This document shows, piece after piece, positions 1-8,584 of a stretch of DNA of 64,000 nucleotides. Numbering within the stretch: position 1 is the first letter of the stretch; every line of letters starts with the position of its first letter. The notes below the pieces were generated by a model. The model was given only the letters and a program-made list of their open reading frames with translations, did not search any database and had not been told where the DNA came from. Origin of the DNA: Paracidovorax wautersii. GTDB taxonomy: Bacteria; Pseudomonadota; Gammaproteobacteria; Burkholderiales; Burkholderiaceae_C. Both the position numbers and the translations under genes were made by a program. Location: NCBI GenBank assembly GCA_009912175.1, contig WNDQ01000010.1, forward strand, positions 1 through 64,000. The letters run 5' to 3'.

Positions 1-2
1 GG

Positions 3-164
3 CTGACGTTCTTCACCATCGGCCGGCCGATTGCCGGTGTCGTCTGCCTGCTTCTCCAACTCACCCTGATCGGCTGGCTACCCGCGACGATCTGGGCGGT
101 GTACGCCCTGAGCCAGTACAAAACCGACAAGAAGATCGAGAAAGCGCTGGCCCAAAGAACTTGA
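3..164 (+). CDS. YqaE/Pmp3 family small membrane protein (5' end outside window)
   Basis: The reading frame is open from the first bases to TGA at 162-164 and gives a 53-residue C-terminal part. It contains the GRPIAG start of a hydrophobic segment, a second helix around the LIGWLPATIWAVYAL stretch, and a lysine-rich tail. This order (short helix, loop, helix with W-x-P-x-x-x-W, basic tail) fits the YqaE/Pmp3 family of roughly 50-60 residue inner-membrane proteins linked to stress and membrane potential. Only a few N-terminal residues are probably missing. No partner gene is visible; the next gene is a TetR regulator 120 bp downstream. Confidence 0.7.
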   Translation: MTFFTIGRPIAGVVCLLLQLTLIGWLPATIWAVYALSQYKTDKKIEKALAQRT

Positions 165-284
165 TCGGGGTGGCTGGGGATGAAACTCGGCGGCTTAACT
201 GACTTCCCTGTTCCATTGCTCCCCGAACCCCCTTTCCCGCTGCGTCAATGAATTTTTTATCGAACGTTACAAAAAGGAGTCGCC

Positions 285-875
285 ATGGCCGAACGAGGAC
301 GTCCGCGCAGCTTCGACCGTGACACCGCCTTGCTGCGCGCCATGGAGGTCTTCTGGGAACGCGGCTATGAAGGCACGTCGTTGTCGGACTTGATCGACGC
401 GATGGGAATCAGCGCGCCCAGTCTCTATGCCGCCTTTGGCGGCAAGGAAGCCCTGTTCCGCGAGGCCGTGGACCGTTATCGCCACACCGACGGCGACTTG
501 ACGAACCAGGCGCTGCGGGCCGGCGGAACGGCCCGCGAGGCGGTGGCGGGCATGCTGATGGCGGCCGCGCACGCGCTGACGCTCCCCGGCAAACCCAAGT
601 GTTTCGTCGTCCTCGGCGCCACCAACTGCACGCCCGCCAACCAGCCGATGTCGGCGTTCCTGCGCACGCACCGGCTGGCCTCCCGGCAGCAGGTGCGCGA
701 GCGGCTGGCGCAGGGCGTGGCCGATGGCGAACTGGCCCCAGCAACCGACGTCGACAGCCTGGCGACCTATTTCACGACCGTGGTGCAAGGCATGTCGCTG
801 CAGGCGCGCGACGGCGCCGACCGTGCCCTGCTGGAACGCGTGGCCACGACGGCCATGGGCATTTGGCCACGGTAG
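285..875 (+). CDS. TetR/AcrR family transcriptional regulator
   Basis: The protein has 196 residues, the normal size for a TetR-type repressor. Residues about 10-57 form the DNA-binding domain (GRPRSFDRDTALLRAM, then GTSLSDLIDAMGISAPSLYAAFGGKEALF), and the rest is a helical ligand-binding domain that does not identify a ligand. A clear ribosome site (AAAAAGGAG, about 270-278) supports this start. The gene stands alone between a YqaE-type gene and rsmE, so its target is not obvious; TetR repressors usually control themselves or a neighbour. The N-terminal GRPRxFD pattern resembles AcrR/YxaF-like subfamilies. Confidence 0.9.
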   Translation: MAERGRPRSFDRDTALLRAMEVFWERGYEGTSLSDLIDAMGISAPSLYAAFGGKEALFREAVDRYRHTDGDLTNQALRAGGTAREAVAGMLMAAAHALTLPGKPKCFVVLGATNCTPANQPMSAFLRTHRLASRQQVRERLAQGVADGELAPATDVDSLATYFTTVVQGMSLQARDGADRALLERVATTAMGIWPR

Positions 876-921
876 CGCCAGACGGCCCATGGACATCCCC
901 GGGTGGGCCACAATCGCGGCC

Positions 922-1671
922 ATGCCCCGCTTTCATTGCCCCCTGCCCTCCCCTGAACTGGCCCCCGGCGCCGAGCTGGACCTGCCCGCTGGCGCCGCGC
1001 GCCATGTGCAGGTGCTGCGCCTGCAGCCGGGCGCGGGCATCACGCTGTTCAACGGTGACGGGCACGAGTACGAGGCGGTCGTCACGCGCATGGGCCGCAG
1101 CGATGTGGCCGTGCGCATTGCCGGCCACACGGCCGTCGACCGCGAGATCGCGCAGGCGGTGCACCTGGCCGTGGGCGTGCCGGCCAACGACCGCATGGAC
1201 TGGCTGGTCGAAAAAGCCACCGAGCTGGGCGTGGCCAGCATCTGGCCGCTGATGACCGAGCGCAGCGTGCTGCGCCTGAAGGGCGAGCGCGCCGAGAAAA
1301 AGCAGGCGCACTGGCAGGCGATTGCCGTGGCCGCCTGCGAGCAGTGCGGGCGCAACCGCGTGCCGCTGATCCACGCGCCGCTGGAGCTGCCGCGCCTGGC
1401 CGAGGCCGTGCGCACGCACGCGCCGCAGGCCGCGCGCCACGTGCTGTCGCTGGCCGAGGGCTCGCGGCCCTGGCGCGCGAGCGGCACGGCCGGCGCGCCC
1501 GGCCATGGGATCGTGCTGGTCAACGGCCCCGAAGGCGGCTTGGCGCCGGCCGAAGAAGCCCTGCTGCTGTCGCAAGGCTTCGAGCCGGTCTCGCTCGGCG
1601 CGCGTGTGCTGCGCGCCGAGACCGCGCCGCTGACCGTGCTGGCGGCGCTGGGGCTGCGGGAACTGGGTTGA
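922..1671 (+). CDS. rsmE: 16S rRNA (uracil-1498-N3)-methyltransferase RsmE
   Basis: The 249-residue product matches the family length. It starts with the short PUA-like RNA-binding part (MPRFHC, LPAGAARHVQVLRLQPG) and ends with the knotted SPOUT methyltransferase domain, seen in VEKATELGV, the GPEGG loop and LGARVLRAETAP, which bind S-adenosylmethionine. The enzyme methylates U1498 of 16S rRNA in the small ribosomal subunit. The start at 922 was chosen because MPRFHC is the conserved beginning; an upstream ATG at 889 in the same frame is possible. It is a housekeeping gene and ends 11 bp before the convergent flavoprotein gene. Confidence 0.93.
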   Translation: MPRFHCPLPSPELAPGAELDLPAGAARHVQVLRLQPGAGITLFNGDGHEYEAVVTRMGRSDVAVRIAGHTAVDREIAQAVHLAVGVPANDRMDWLVEKATELGVASIWPLMTERSVLRLKGERAEKKQAHWQAIAVAACEQCGRNRVPLIHAPLELPRLAEAVRTHAPQAARHVLSLAEGSRPWRASGTAGAPGHGIVLVNGPEGGLAPAEEALLLSQGFEPVSLGARVLRAETAPLTVLAALGLRELG

Positions 1672-1682
1672 ATCGTGGGCGT

Positions 1683-3482
1683 TCAGGCCGGTAGCCGGGT
1701 GCGGACCGGCACGCCCAGGGGCTCATCGGCGGCCTGGCCCGCCGTGCCGTTCGCGCGCGCCACCGCGCTGCGCGCGGCCAGATAGGCAAACACCAGCCCC
1801 GGGCCGAGTGTGATGCCTGGCCCCGGATAGGCACCGCCCATGATCGAGTGCTGGTCGTTGCCGACGGCGTAGAGGCCAGCGATGGCCTGGCCCTGGGCGT
1901 CAAGGCAGCGCGCATCGGCGTCGGTCCACAAACCCGTGGCCGCGCCGATGTCGCCAGGATACAGGCGCACGGCGTAGAAGGGCGCCGTGTCGATGGGGCC
2001 GAGCGTCGGGTTGGGGCCACGCCAGGTGGCGTCGCCGTTGGCGCGCTGGTAGGTGGTGGTGCCGCGCTGGAACTGTGTGTCCACGCCGGTCTGGGCAAAA
2101 CGCCCCATATCGGCGGCAGCCTGCTTCAGGTTGCCGGCGTCCACGCCCAGCTTGCCGGCCAGTTCCTCGAGCGTGCGGCCGCTGACGACGTAGCCATCGG
2201 CCACCGCCTCGCGCAGCCCCATGCCCAGCGGGCGCACCATGCCCAACCCGTACTTGTGCATGCCGTTGGCGTCGGTCACCAGGAAGGACGGCACGCTAGG
2301 CGCCTGGGCCTGGGCTTGTTGCATGGTGATGCCGGTGAGGTGGTAGGACGTGGATTCGTTGTAGTAGCGCTGCCCCTGCTGGTTGACGACGACGGTGCCG
2401 GGCTTGGCGCGGTCGAACACAAAATGCGGGAACACGGCCGTGCTGCCGTCCCGGCGCTTGCGCAGCGACACCGGTGCCCAGAAGCAATGGCTGCGTCCGC
2501 CCTGGCCGTAGGCCGCGCCGAGCGCCTCGGCCAGGTCGTGCATGGCGCCGGTATGGCCCGGCGCGCCCGGACACCAGGCCTCGGCCACGCCCGGGGCAAG
2601 CTGGGCGCGGCGCTGCGGATGGCGATTGAAGCCGCCGCTGGCCAGGATCACGCCACCCTTGGCGCGCACCGTGCGTGTGACGCCATGCTGGCTGATGGAC
2701 AGCGTATCGACCGGCCCGGATGCGCCGGCCGAACGCGCCAGCCGCGTCACGCGCGCCTCGGTCAGCAGTGTCACGCCGCGTTCGCGCAGCGACAGCAGCA
2801 GGCGGCCGATCAGCGCGTTGCCCATCACCAGCCGGGTGCCGCGGGGGCTGCTCAGGCGGTCGCTGGCGTGGCGCAGCAAGGTCCTGGCAACGTACTTGAA
2901 GGTGCGCCACGAGCCCCACCATCGGCGCCGGAAGGCCAGCATCTGGATGATGTCGTCGCGATCGACCATCATGCCGCCGAGCACCGTGAATTCGGGAATC
3001 GGCGGACGCACGAGACCGAAGTCGCCACCCAGCAGCCGGCCATCGAAAGGCAGCGGCTCCAGCGCGCGGCCGCAGGTGGTGGAGCCCTCCAGCTCGGACA
3101 GGTAATCCGGATGGAAGTCGCGCGGCCGGTACTTGACGTGCGAATAGTCCTCGATCTTGGCCACGGCCGCCGCGCCGTTGTCCAGAAAGGCGCGGCGCAC
3201 GGCGCGATCGGTGCGCTCGCCCACCGCCGCGTCGAGAAAACGCTCGGCGTTGGCGATGGAGTCGTCCGGGTTGACCTTGGGTGCATGGCGGGTGCCGACC
3301 ACCCAGGTGGTCGCGCCCGAATAGGCCGTGGTGCCGCCCACGTGTGCGGTGGACTCGATCAGCAGCACCTTGGCGCCGTCAATGGCGGCGAACAGCGCGG
3401 CCGACATGCCAGCGCCGCCCGCGCCAACGACCACGACGTCGAATTCAGCCGGCTCGGGCAAGGATTGGAGTTCTGTCTTCAT
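1683..3482 (-). CDS. FAD-dependent dehydrogenase, 3-ketosteroid delta-1-dehydrogenase-like
   Basis: This 599-residue flavoprotein has the N-terminal FAD Rossmann motif GAGGAG (residues 20-25) followed by GGTTAYSGAT, and a C-terminal AVGNDQHSIMGGAYPGPG block ending near residue 560. Both are hallmarks of the fumarate reductase/ketosteroid-1-dehydrogenase superfamily, which introduces a C=C bond next to a carbonyl. It is the last gene of the left operon, and its ATG overlaps the TGA of the epimerase gene by 4 bp. A paralogue of similar size lies in the divergent operon at 12968-14722. The substrate is unknown; neighbouring AroE-like and SDR genes suggest an alicyclic hydroxy- or oxo-acid rather than a steroid. 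Confidence 0.85.
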   Translation of the reverse strand: MKTELQSLPEPAEFDVVVVGAGGAGMSAALFAAIDGAKVLLIESTAHVGGTTAYSGATTWVVGTRHAPKVNPDDSIANAERFLDAAVGERTDRAVRRAFLDNGAAAVAKIEDYSHVKYRPRDFHPDYLSELEGSTTCGRALEPLPFDGRLLGGDFGLVRPPIPEFTVLGGMMVDRDDIIQMLAFRRRWWGSWRTFKYVARTLLRHASDRLSSPRGTRLVMGNALIGRLLLSLRERGVTLLTEARVTRLARSAGASGPVDTLSISQHGVTRTVRAKGGVILASGGFNRHPQRRAQLAPGVAEAWCPGAPGHTGAMHDLAEALGAAYGQGGRSHCFWAPVSLRKRRDGSTAVFPHFVFDRAKPGTVVVNQQGQRYYNESTSYHLTGITMQQAQAQAPSVPSFLVTDANGMHKYGLGMVRPLGMGLREAVADGYVVSGRTLEELAGKLGVDAGNLKQAAADMGRFAQTGVDTQFQRGTTTYQRANGDATWRGPNPTLGPIDTAPFYAVRLYPGDIGAATGLWTDADARCLDAQGQAIAGLYAVGNDQHSIMGGAYPGPGITLGPGLVFAYLAARSAVARANGTAGQAADEPLGVPVRTRLPA

Positions 3483-4432
3483 GGATAAAAAGTCCTTTCT
3501 GGAATCGGGAGGCCAACCTCGCGCCGGTACACGGCCAGGGTGCGCCGCAGGCCTTCGTCCAGCGGTGTCGGCCGGTAGCCGGGCAGCAACTGGCGCAGGT
3601 CGTCGGCCGGCAGATCGGCCGCGATGGGCAGCGGGGCGCCGGCGGCCGACAACGCGGCGCCGGGGCCAAGCGCGCGCAGCCGCGCCAGCAACTGGTCGGT
3701 GGTGAAGACGTCGCCGGCCATGTTGAACACGCGCGCGCCCTCGTGGCCTTGCGTGGCCGCGGCGACCAAGACCCGCGCCACGTCTTCGACGTACACCAGC
3801 CCAGTCGCGCCGGTGAAGGCAATCTCATAGGGCTGCCCCCGCGCGATGGCCCGGCAGGCCAATGACGGCCCGGCGCTGGAGCCGCTCTCGCGGCCGGCGC
3901 CATAGATCACGAAGGGGCGCAGGCCGACGCTGGCCACGCGATGCGGGCGGCCGTCGTCCTGCGCAGCCGGCTCGCCCCAGTAGGCGCGGGCAATGCCTTC
4001 GCAGGCGAGCTTGGTGGCCCCGTAGACCGTGGCTGGCGCCGGGCTCGACGCATCGTCCGGGCCGTAGACGCCTGCGCTGCTGGCGTAGGCAATGCCGCGC
4101 CAGCCCTGCCGCCGCGCGGCCTCGAACACATGGATCGTGCCCTTGATGTTGATGTCGACCGCGCGCAGTGGATCATCGCGGCAGTCCAGCGTCAGCAGGC
4201 CGGCCAGATGGATGGCACTGTCGCAGCCCAAGGCCGCCAGCGCCACGTCGGCGGCGCTGGCGATGTCGCCCTCGTGCCATTCGATGGCGTCGGCCATGGG
4301 GCCCACGATCAGCCGCACCAGCGCGCGGTCGCCCGGCCGGTCGAACACGCGCGCGGCATGACCGTCCTCCAGCAGGGCCTTGAGCACCCAGGCGCCCAGG
4401 AAACCCCGGCCGCCGGTCACCAGTATCTTCAT
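3479..4432 (-). CDS. NAD-dependent epimerase/dehydratase (extended SDR)
   Basis: The 317-residue protein opens with the NAD-binding motif TGGRGFLG (residues 6-13), has an acidic GDI motif, and carries the catalytic pair in YGATK with an upstream serine region (YASSAGVYG). These are the diagnostic features of extended short-chain dehydrogenases that epimerise or dehydrate sugar-like substrates. No nucleotide-sugar specificity can be read. It is coupled to the downstream flavoprotein gene by a 4-bp overlap and lies 24 bp after the SDR gene, so it is part of the left catabolic operon. A role on a polyhydroxylated substrate is an inference from that context. Confidence 0.88.
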   Translation of the reverse strand: MKILVTGGRGFLGAWVLKALLEDGHAARVFDRPGDRALVRLIVGPMADAIEWHEGDIASAADVALAALGCDSAIHLAGLLTLDCRDDPLRAVDINIKGTIHVFEAARRQGWRGIAYASSAGVYGPDDASSPAPATVYGATKLACEGIARAYWGEPAAQDDGRPHRVASVGLRPFVIYGAGRESGSSAGPSLACRAIARGQPYEIAFTGATGLVYVEDVARVLVAAATQGHEGARVFNMAGDVFTTDQLLARLRALGPGAALSAAGAPLPIAADLPADDLRQLLPGYRPTPLDEGLRRTLAVYRREVGLPIPERTFYP

Positions 4433-4456
4433 GTCTTGTGCTCCTGTGCGTCGTGC

Positions 4457-5194
4457 CTAGTAAGTGGCGCGACCGCCGGACAGATCAAATACAGCGCCGG
4501 TCGAGAACGAACATTCGGCCGATGCCAGCCAGGCCACCAGCGCCGCGACCTCCGCCGGCCGGCCCATGCGACCGACCGGGATGCGCGAGAGGCTGGCGGC
4601 CAGCGCCTCGGGTGTCATCTGCCGCACCAGCGCGGTCTCGATCACGGCAGGCGCGATACAGTTGACACGTGCCGGGGTGTGCGCCAACTCCTTGCCCAGC
4701 GACTTGGTCAGCGCAATCACGCCCGCCTTGGCGGCCGAATAAGCCGCCATCTCGGCATTGCCTTCCTTGCCCGCGATCGAGGACAGGAACACGATGCGGC
4801 CGTGCTCCGATTGCCGCACCAGCGGCACCGCCGCGCGGGCGCATAGAAAGGCGCTGGTGAGGTTGATGTCGAGCGTGCGCTGCCAGGCGTCCAGCGGATA
4901 GCCGACCACTGGCAGGCAAGGGCCGGTGACGCCGGCGCCGTGCACCAGCACATCGACCGCCGGCCAGGCCTGCGTGGTCTCTTGCAGGGCACGGGCCACG
5001 CAGGCCTCGCGCGTCAAATCGGCCGCACACGTCAGAACTTCAGTGCCGCCGGCGCGCAGCGACGTCGCCATCTCGGCCAGGCCCGTGGCATCGATGTCCC
5101 ACAGCGCCAGGCGCAGGCCATCCGCGGCCAGGCGCTGCGCCACGGCACGGCCGATGCCGCCGCAGGCGCCAGCAATGACCGCCGTGCGGGTCAC
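4457..5194 (-). CDS. SDR family NAD(P)-dependent oxidoreductase
   Basis: A classical 245-residue short-chain dehydrogenase with the cofactor motif GACGGIG (residues 9-15), the catalytic serine region FLSS (137-140) and YSAAK (Tyr152, Lys156). The start is the GTG at 5194: it gives the motif at the expected distance from the N terminus and overlaps the TGA of the AroE-like gene as GTGA, which implies translational coupling. The longer open frame upstream only covers the antisense-free part of the AroE gene in another frame. The enzyme probably oxidises a secondary alcohol in the pathway encoded here. Confidence 0.88.
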   Translation of the reverse strand: MTRTAVIAGACGGIGRAVAQRLAADGLRLALWDIDATGLAEMATSLRAGGTEVLTCAADLTREACVARALQETTQAWPAVDVLVHGAGVTGPCLPVVGYPLDAWQRTLDINLTSAFLCARAAVPLVRQSEHGRIVFLSSIAGKEGNAEMAAYSAAKAGVIALTKSLGKELAHTPARVNCIAPAVIETALVRQMTPEALAASLSRIPVGRMGRPAEVAALVAWLASAECSFSTGAVFDLSGGRATY

Positions 5195-6003
5195 GGCTGT
5201 TCCTCGCGCAACAGGAACGCGACCATCAGGTCGCGCACGCAGGCGAACATGTCGCCGCCCGTCATGGTGTTGCGCCCGCCCGCCCGCGCAGCCTCGATCA
5301 GCGGCGTGACGGCCGGCGCGGTAATCACGTCGCCCACAAAGGCCTGGGCCGGCAGCTTGCTGACGTCGACCGGGATCGGATCGCCATCGCGCATGCCGAC
5401 CGGGGTGGCGTTGAGCACGATGTCGAAGCCGCTCGGGTCGGGTGAGCCGGCCTGCACCTGGCTCTTGCCGAGCGAGGCCAGGCGTTCGATCAGGCGCTCG
5501 CGCCGCGCGCAATCCTCGTCGTGGATGGCCAGCACGCTGGCGCCGGCCTCGACCAGCGCATGGGCGATGGCCGAGCCGGCGCCGCCCGCGCCCACCAGCG
5601 GCACGCGCTGGCCTGCGGGATCGCAGCCCTTGCGGCGCATGGCGGTGACGTAGCCCAGGCCGTCGAACATGTCGCCATGCCAAGTGCCATCGGGATTGCG
5701 CCGCAGCGTGTTGGTGGCGCGCAGGAAGTGCGAACGCTCCGACGCCGTCGCGCACAGCTCGTAGGTGGCGAACTTGTGCGGCACGGTAACGATGATGCCG
5801 TCGATGTTCTGCACCTTCGACAGGCCCTCCATGCTCGCCTTGAGGTCGGCGGGCGAGACATGGGCCGGCATCACAATGGCGTTGTGGCCGCGCTCGTTGA
5901 AGGCCTGCGTCACGCCAGCGGGCGACTTCACCTGGGCGATCGGGTCGCCCACGATGATGTGCACGCGCGTGGCGCCGTTCAGATAGTCCTGGATATCAGG
6001 CAT
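5191..6003 (-). CDS. Shikimate/quinate dehydrogenase-like protein (AroE family)
   Basis: The 270-residue protein has the AroE layout: substrate-binding GDPIAQVKSP (19-28), VTVPHK with the catalytic Lys77, the region around Asp114 (FDGLG), the NADP-loop GAGGAG (138-143) and NATPVGM. Classical AroE has GxPIxHSxSP and NTDG, so the substrate pocket is altered: Gln-Val-Lys replaces His-Ser-x, and Phe-Asp replaces Thr-Asp. That points to a catabolic relative acting on quinate, shikimate or a related ring acid rather than the biosynthetic enzyme. ATG at 6003 starts the conserved region; the frame upstream of it is noise. It overlaps the next SDR gene by 4 bp. Confidence 0.87.
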   Translation of the reverse strand: MPDIQDYLNGATRVHIIVGDPIAQVKSPAGVTQAFNERGHNAIVMPAHVSPADLKASMEGLSKVQNIDGIIVTVPHKFATYELCATASERSHFLRATNTLRRNPDGTWHGDMFDGLGYVTAMRRKGCDPAGQRVPLVGAGGAGSAIAHALVEAGASVLAIHDEDCARRERLIERLASLGKSQVQAGSPDPSGFDIVLNATPVGMRDGDPIPVDVSKLPAQAFVGDVITAPAVTPLIEAARAGGRNTMTGGDMFACVRDLMVAFLLREEQP

Positions 6004-6040
6004 GGCAATGCTCCTTGGGTTTGCAAATTCATGGTGCCCT

Positions 6041-8584
6041 TCACTCGTGCACGATGCCCAGCAGGCGGGCTTGCGTGGCGGCATCGGCCGCCAGATCGGC
6101 CGCGGCGCCTTCGTAGGCCAGCTTGCCGTTGACCAGCACGCAGGCGCGGTCGGCGATGCCCAGCACCGATTCGGCATGGTGCTCGACGATGATCATGCTG
6201 ACCTGGCCGCGCAGCCGCTTGACCGCCTCCATCACCTCCTGCACCACCGCCGGGGCCAGGCCCTCGAACGGCTCGTCGAGCAAGATGACCTTGGACGGCG
6301 CCATCAGCGCGCGGGCGATGGCCACCATCTGGCGTTCGCCGCCCGACAGGCTCTCGGCCTTGATGTTGCGGCGGTTGTGCAGGCGCGGGAACAGCGCGTA
6401 GGCCTGGTCCACGCCGATACCGCCGGCGCGCGCGGCCAGCACCAGGTTCTCGTAGACCGTGAGGTTGGGGAACAGCCGGCGCCCCTCGGGCACGATCGAG
6501 ATGCCGGCGCGGTTGATCTGGTGCGATTTGCGATGGGTGATGTCCTGCCCGTCGAAACTGATGCGTCCGGCGCTCACGGGCATGGCCCCCAGGATGGCGC
6601 GCAGCGTGCTGATCTTGCCCACGCCGTTGCGGCCCAGCACCGCCAGCACCTCGCCTTCGTCGAGCCGCAGATCCAGGCCGTCAATGATGGTGCTGCCGTT
6701 GTAGCCAGCCTTCAGGCCTTCGATTTTGAGCAGGGTGCGGCCGCTGCGCGCCATGGGTTGAACGATGGCCGGCGCGGCCGCGGCTGCGGGCGAGTCCGAC
6801 ACCGCGACTTGCGGCGCCGGCGCGGCATGCGAGCCCTTGGTGCCAAGGTAGGCCTCGATGACCTGCGGGTGCGCAGCCACCTCGGACGGCTTGCCGTCGG
6901 CAATCAGCTGGCCGCGGTGCAGCACCGTGACGCGGTCGGAGATGGCCAGCACACGGTCCATGTCGTGCTCGATCAGGATCACGGCGTGTTGGCGCGCCAG
7001 CGAGCGGATCAATCCGGCCACCGCCTCGCGATCGGCCTCGGCCAGTCCGGCCAGCGGCTCGTCGAGCAGCAGCAGGCGGGCATCCATGGCCAGCGACACG
7101 GCGATCTCCAGCAGGCGCTGCTCGCCGTGCGACAGGTCGGTGCAGCCCTCGGCGGCGCGGTCGGCCAGGCCGACGGCGTCGAGCAGCGACCAGGTCCGGT
7201 CGTTGACCTCGGCCAGCGCATGGGCGTCGCGCCACAGGCTGGGCAGCCCGGGCTGTGCGGCCTGCACGGCCACGCGCACGTTCTCGAACACCGTGAGGTT
7301 CTTGAAGATGCTCAGGATCTGGAACGAACGGCTCATGCCCAGCTTGATGCGCTTGTGCACGGGCAGCCGCGTGATGTCGCGGCCCTCGAACACGATGCTG
7401 CCTTCGCTGGGCGGCAGGATACCGGTCAGCATGTTGAAGAACGTCGTCTTGCCCGCGCCGTTGGGGCCCAGGAAGCTGTGCAGCTGGTAGGGGTAGATGT
7501 CGAGGTCGATCTTGTTGGCCGTGACCAGCGAACCGAAGCGCTTGCTCAGGCCGCGCACGCTGAGCACCGGCTTGCTGGCATCGGCCTGCATGCGGGCGCC
7601 CACGTAAGGCTTGATGACGGCGGGCCGGGGCGCAATGCCTTCGCGCACCAGCGTCCAGCGCGAGCGCCCGAACAGCCGCTGCACCAGCCCCTGGATGCCT
7701 TCGTGCGAGAACAGCGCGAACCCGATGATGATGGGCGCGAAGATCAGCCACCAATGCTCGGTCAGGCCGCTGAGCTTGTCCTCGAGCACGATGAAGGCAA
7801 TGGCGCCCCACAGCGGTCCGAGCACGTGGTGCACGCCGCCCAGCACCGTCATCAGCAGGCTGTCGCCCGCGTGTTCCCAGCTCAGGTTGTTCGCATAGGC
7901 GCCTTGCAGCAGCAGGCACAGCAGGCCGCCCGCGTAGCCGATGACGCCGCCAGCGATCACGAAGGCCGCGAGCTTGAGGCCATAGGTGTTGTAGCCCAGT
8001 CTGGCTGCGCGCTGTTCGTTGTCGCGTGCGGCTTGCAGGGCGCGGCCGAAGGGCGAGTGCACCAGCCGCCAGAGCAGCCACACCAGCGCCAGGATCGTGA
8101 GCACCGCGAACACATGGAATGCGGCAAACGAGTCGAACAGCGGGCGCGGCACGTTCTGCAGGCCGTTCTCGCCGCCCGTGAAGTCGGTCCACTTGAAGGC
8201 GATCTCGAAGGCGATCTGCGAACACGCCAGTGTCAGCAGCGAAAAATAAAGGCCGCGCCGGCGCAGGATGAAGGCCCCCAGCGCCGCCGCCAGGACCAGC
8301 GAGAACAGCACCGCCAAGGCCAGCGCCGACAGTTCATTACCGCCCACGCGCAGCAACAAGATGGCAACCACGTAAGTCGAGGTTCCAAAGAACACCGAGG
8401 CGCCAAAAGGCACCAGTCCGCTGTAGGCCACCAGCAGATTCACGCCCATGCCGTAGAGCGCGTAGATGGCGATCTGCGTGGCGCGCGACAGCGGCGTGCC
8501 CATGACCAGCATCAGCACAGACAGGCCGGCCAGCACCAGAGCCATCACCAGGACCGGATGGCGAAGGATGTTTGTCGATTTCAT
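6041..8584 (-). CDS. Fused branched-chain-type ABC transporter protein: LivM permease + LivG ATPase + LivF ATPase
   Basis: One 847-residue chain contains three transporter parts. Residues about 1-320 are a LivM-type permease with many hydrophobic helices (YGMGVNLLVAYSGLVPFG, ARDNEQRAARLGY). Residues about 340-590 are a LivG-type ATPase with Walker A GPNGAGKTT, LSHGEQ signature and LLLLDEPLAGL. After an Ala/Pro-rich linker, residues about 620-847 are a LivF-type ATPase with LSGGERQ and VILLDEPFEGLAP. The second Walker A reads GRNGVGKIS (651-659), with Ile658 in place of the expected Thr/Ser. The start overlaps the LivH gene as ATGA. Such proteins import amino acids, amides or aromatic/alicyclic acids with a periplasmic binding protein, here the broken gene at 9551-10799. 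Confidence 0.93.
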   Translation of the reverse strand: MKSTNILRHPVLVMALVLAGLSVLMLVMGTPLSRATQIAIYALYGMGVNLLVAYSGLVPFGASVFFGTSTYVVAILLLRVGGNELSALALAVLFSLVLAAALGAFILRRRGLYFSLLTLACSQIAFEIAFKWTDFTGGENGLQNVPRPLFDSFAAFHVFAVLTILALVWLLWRLVHSPFGRALQAARDNEQRAARLGYNTYGLKLAAFVIAGGVIGYAGGLLCLLLQGAYANNLSWEHAGDSLLMTVLGGVHHVLGPLWGAIAFIVLEDKLSGLTEHWWLIFAPIIIGFALFSHEGIQGLVQRLFGRSRWTLVREGIAPRPAVIKPYVGARMQADASKPVLSVRGLSKRFGSLVTANKIDLDIYPYQLHSFLGPNGAGKTTFFNMLTGILPPSEGSIVFEGRDITRLPVHKRIKLGMSRSFQILSIFKNLTVFENVRVAVQAAQPGLPSLWRDAHALAEVNDRTWSLLDAVGLADRAAEGCTDLSHGEQRLLEIAVSLAMDARLLLLDEPLAGLAEADREAVAGLIRSLARQHAVILIEHDMDRVLAISDRVTVLHRGQLIADGKPSEVAAHPQVIEAYLGTKGSHAAPAPQVAVSDSPAAAAAPAIVQPMARSGRTLLKIEGLKAGYNGSTIIDGLDLRLDEGEVLAVLGRNGVGKISTLRAILGAMPVSAGRISFDGQDITHRKSHQINRAGISIVPEGRRLFPNLTVYENLVLAARAGGIGVDQAYALFPRLHNRRNIKAESLSGGERQMVAIARALMAPSKVILLDEPFEGLAPAVVQEVMEAVKRLRGQVSMIIVEHHAESVLGIADRACVLVNGKLAYEGAAADLAADAATQARLLGIVHE

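Noticed and set aside
4457-5755. A 432-codon reading of the SDR gene with a long N-terminal extension
   Set aside because: The extension overlaps the AroE-like gene in another frame and lacks any conserved feature; the GTG at 5194 with GTGA overlap fits far better.
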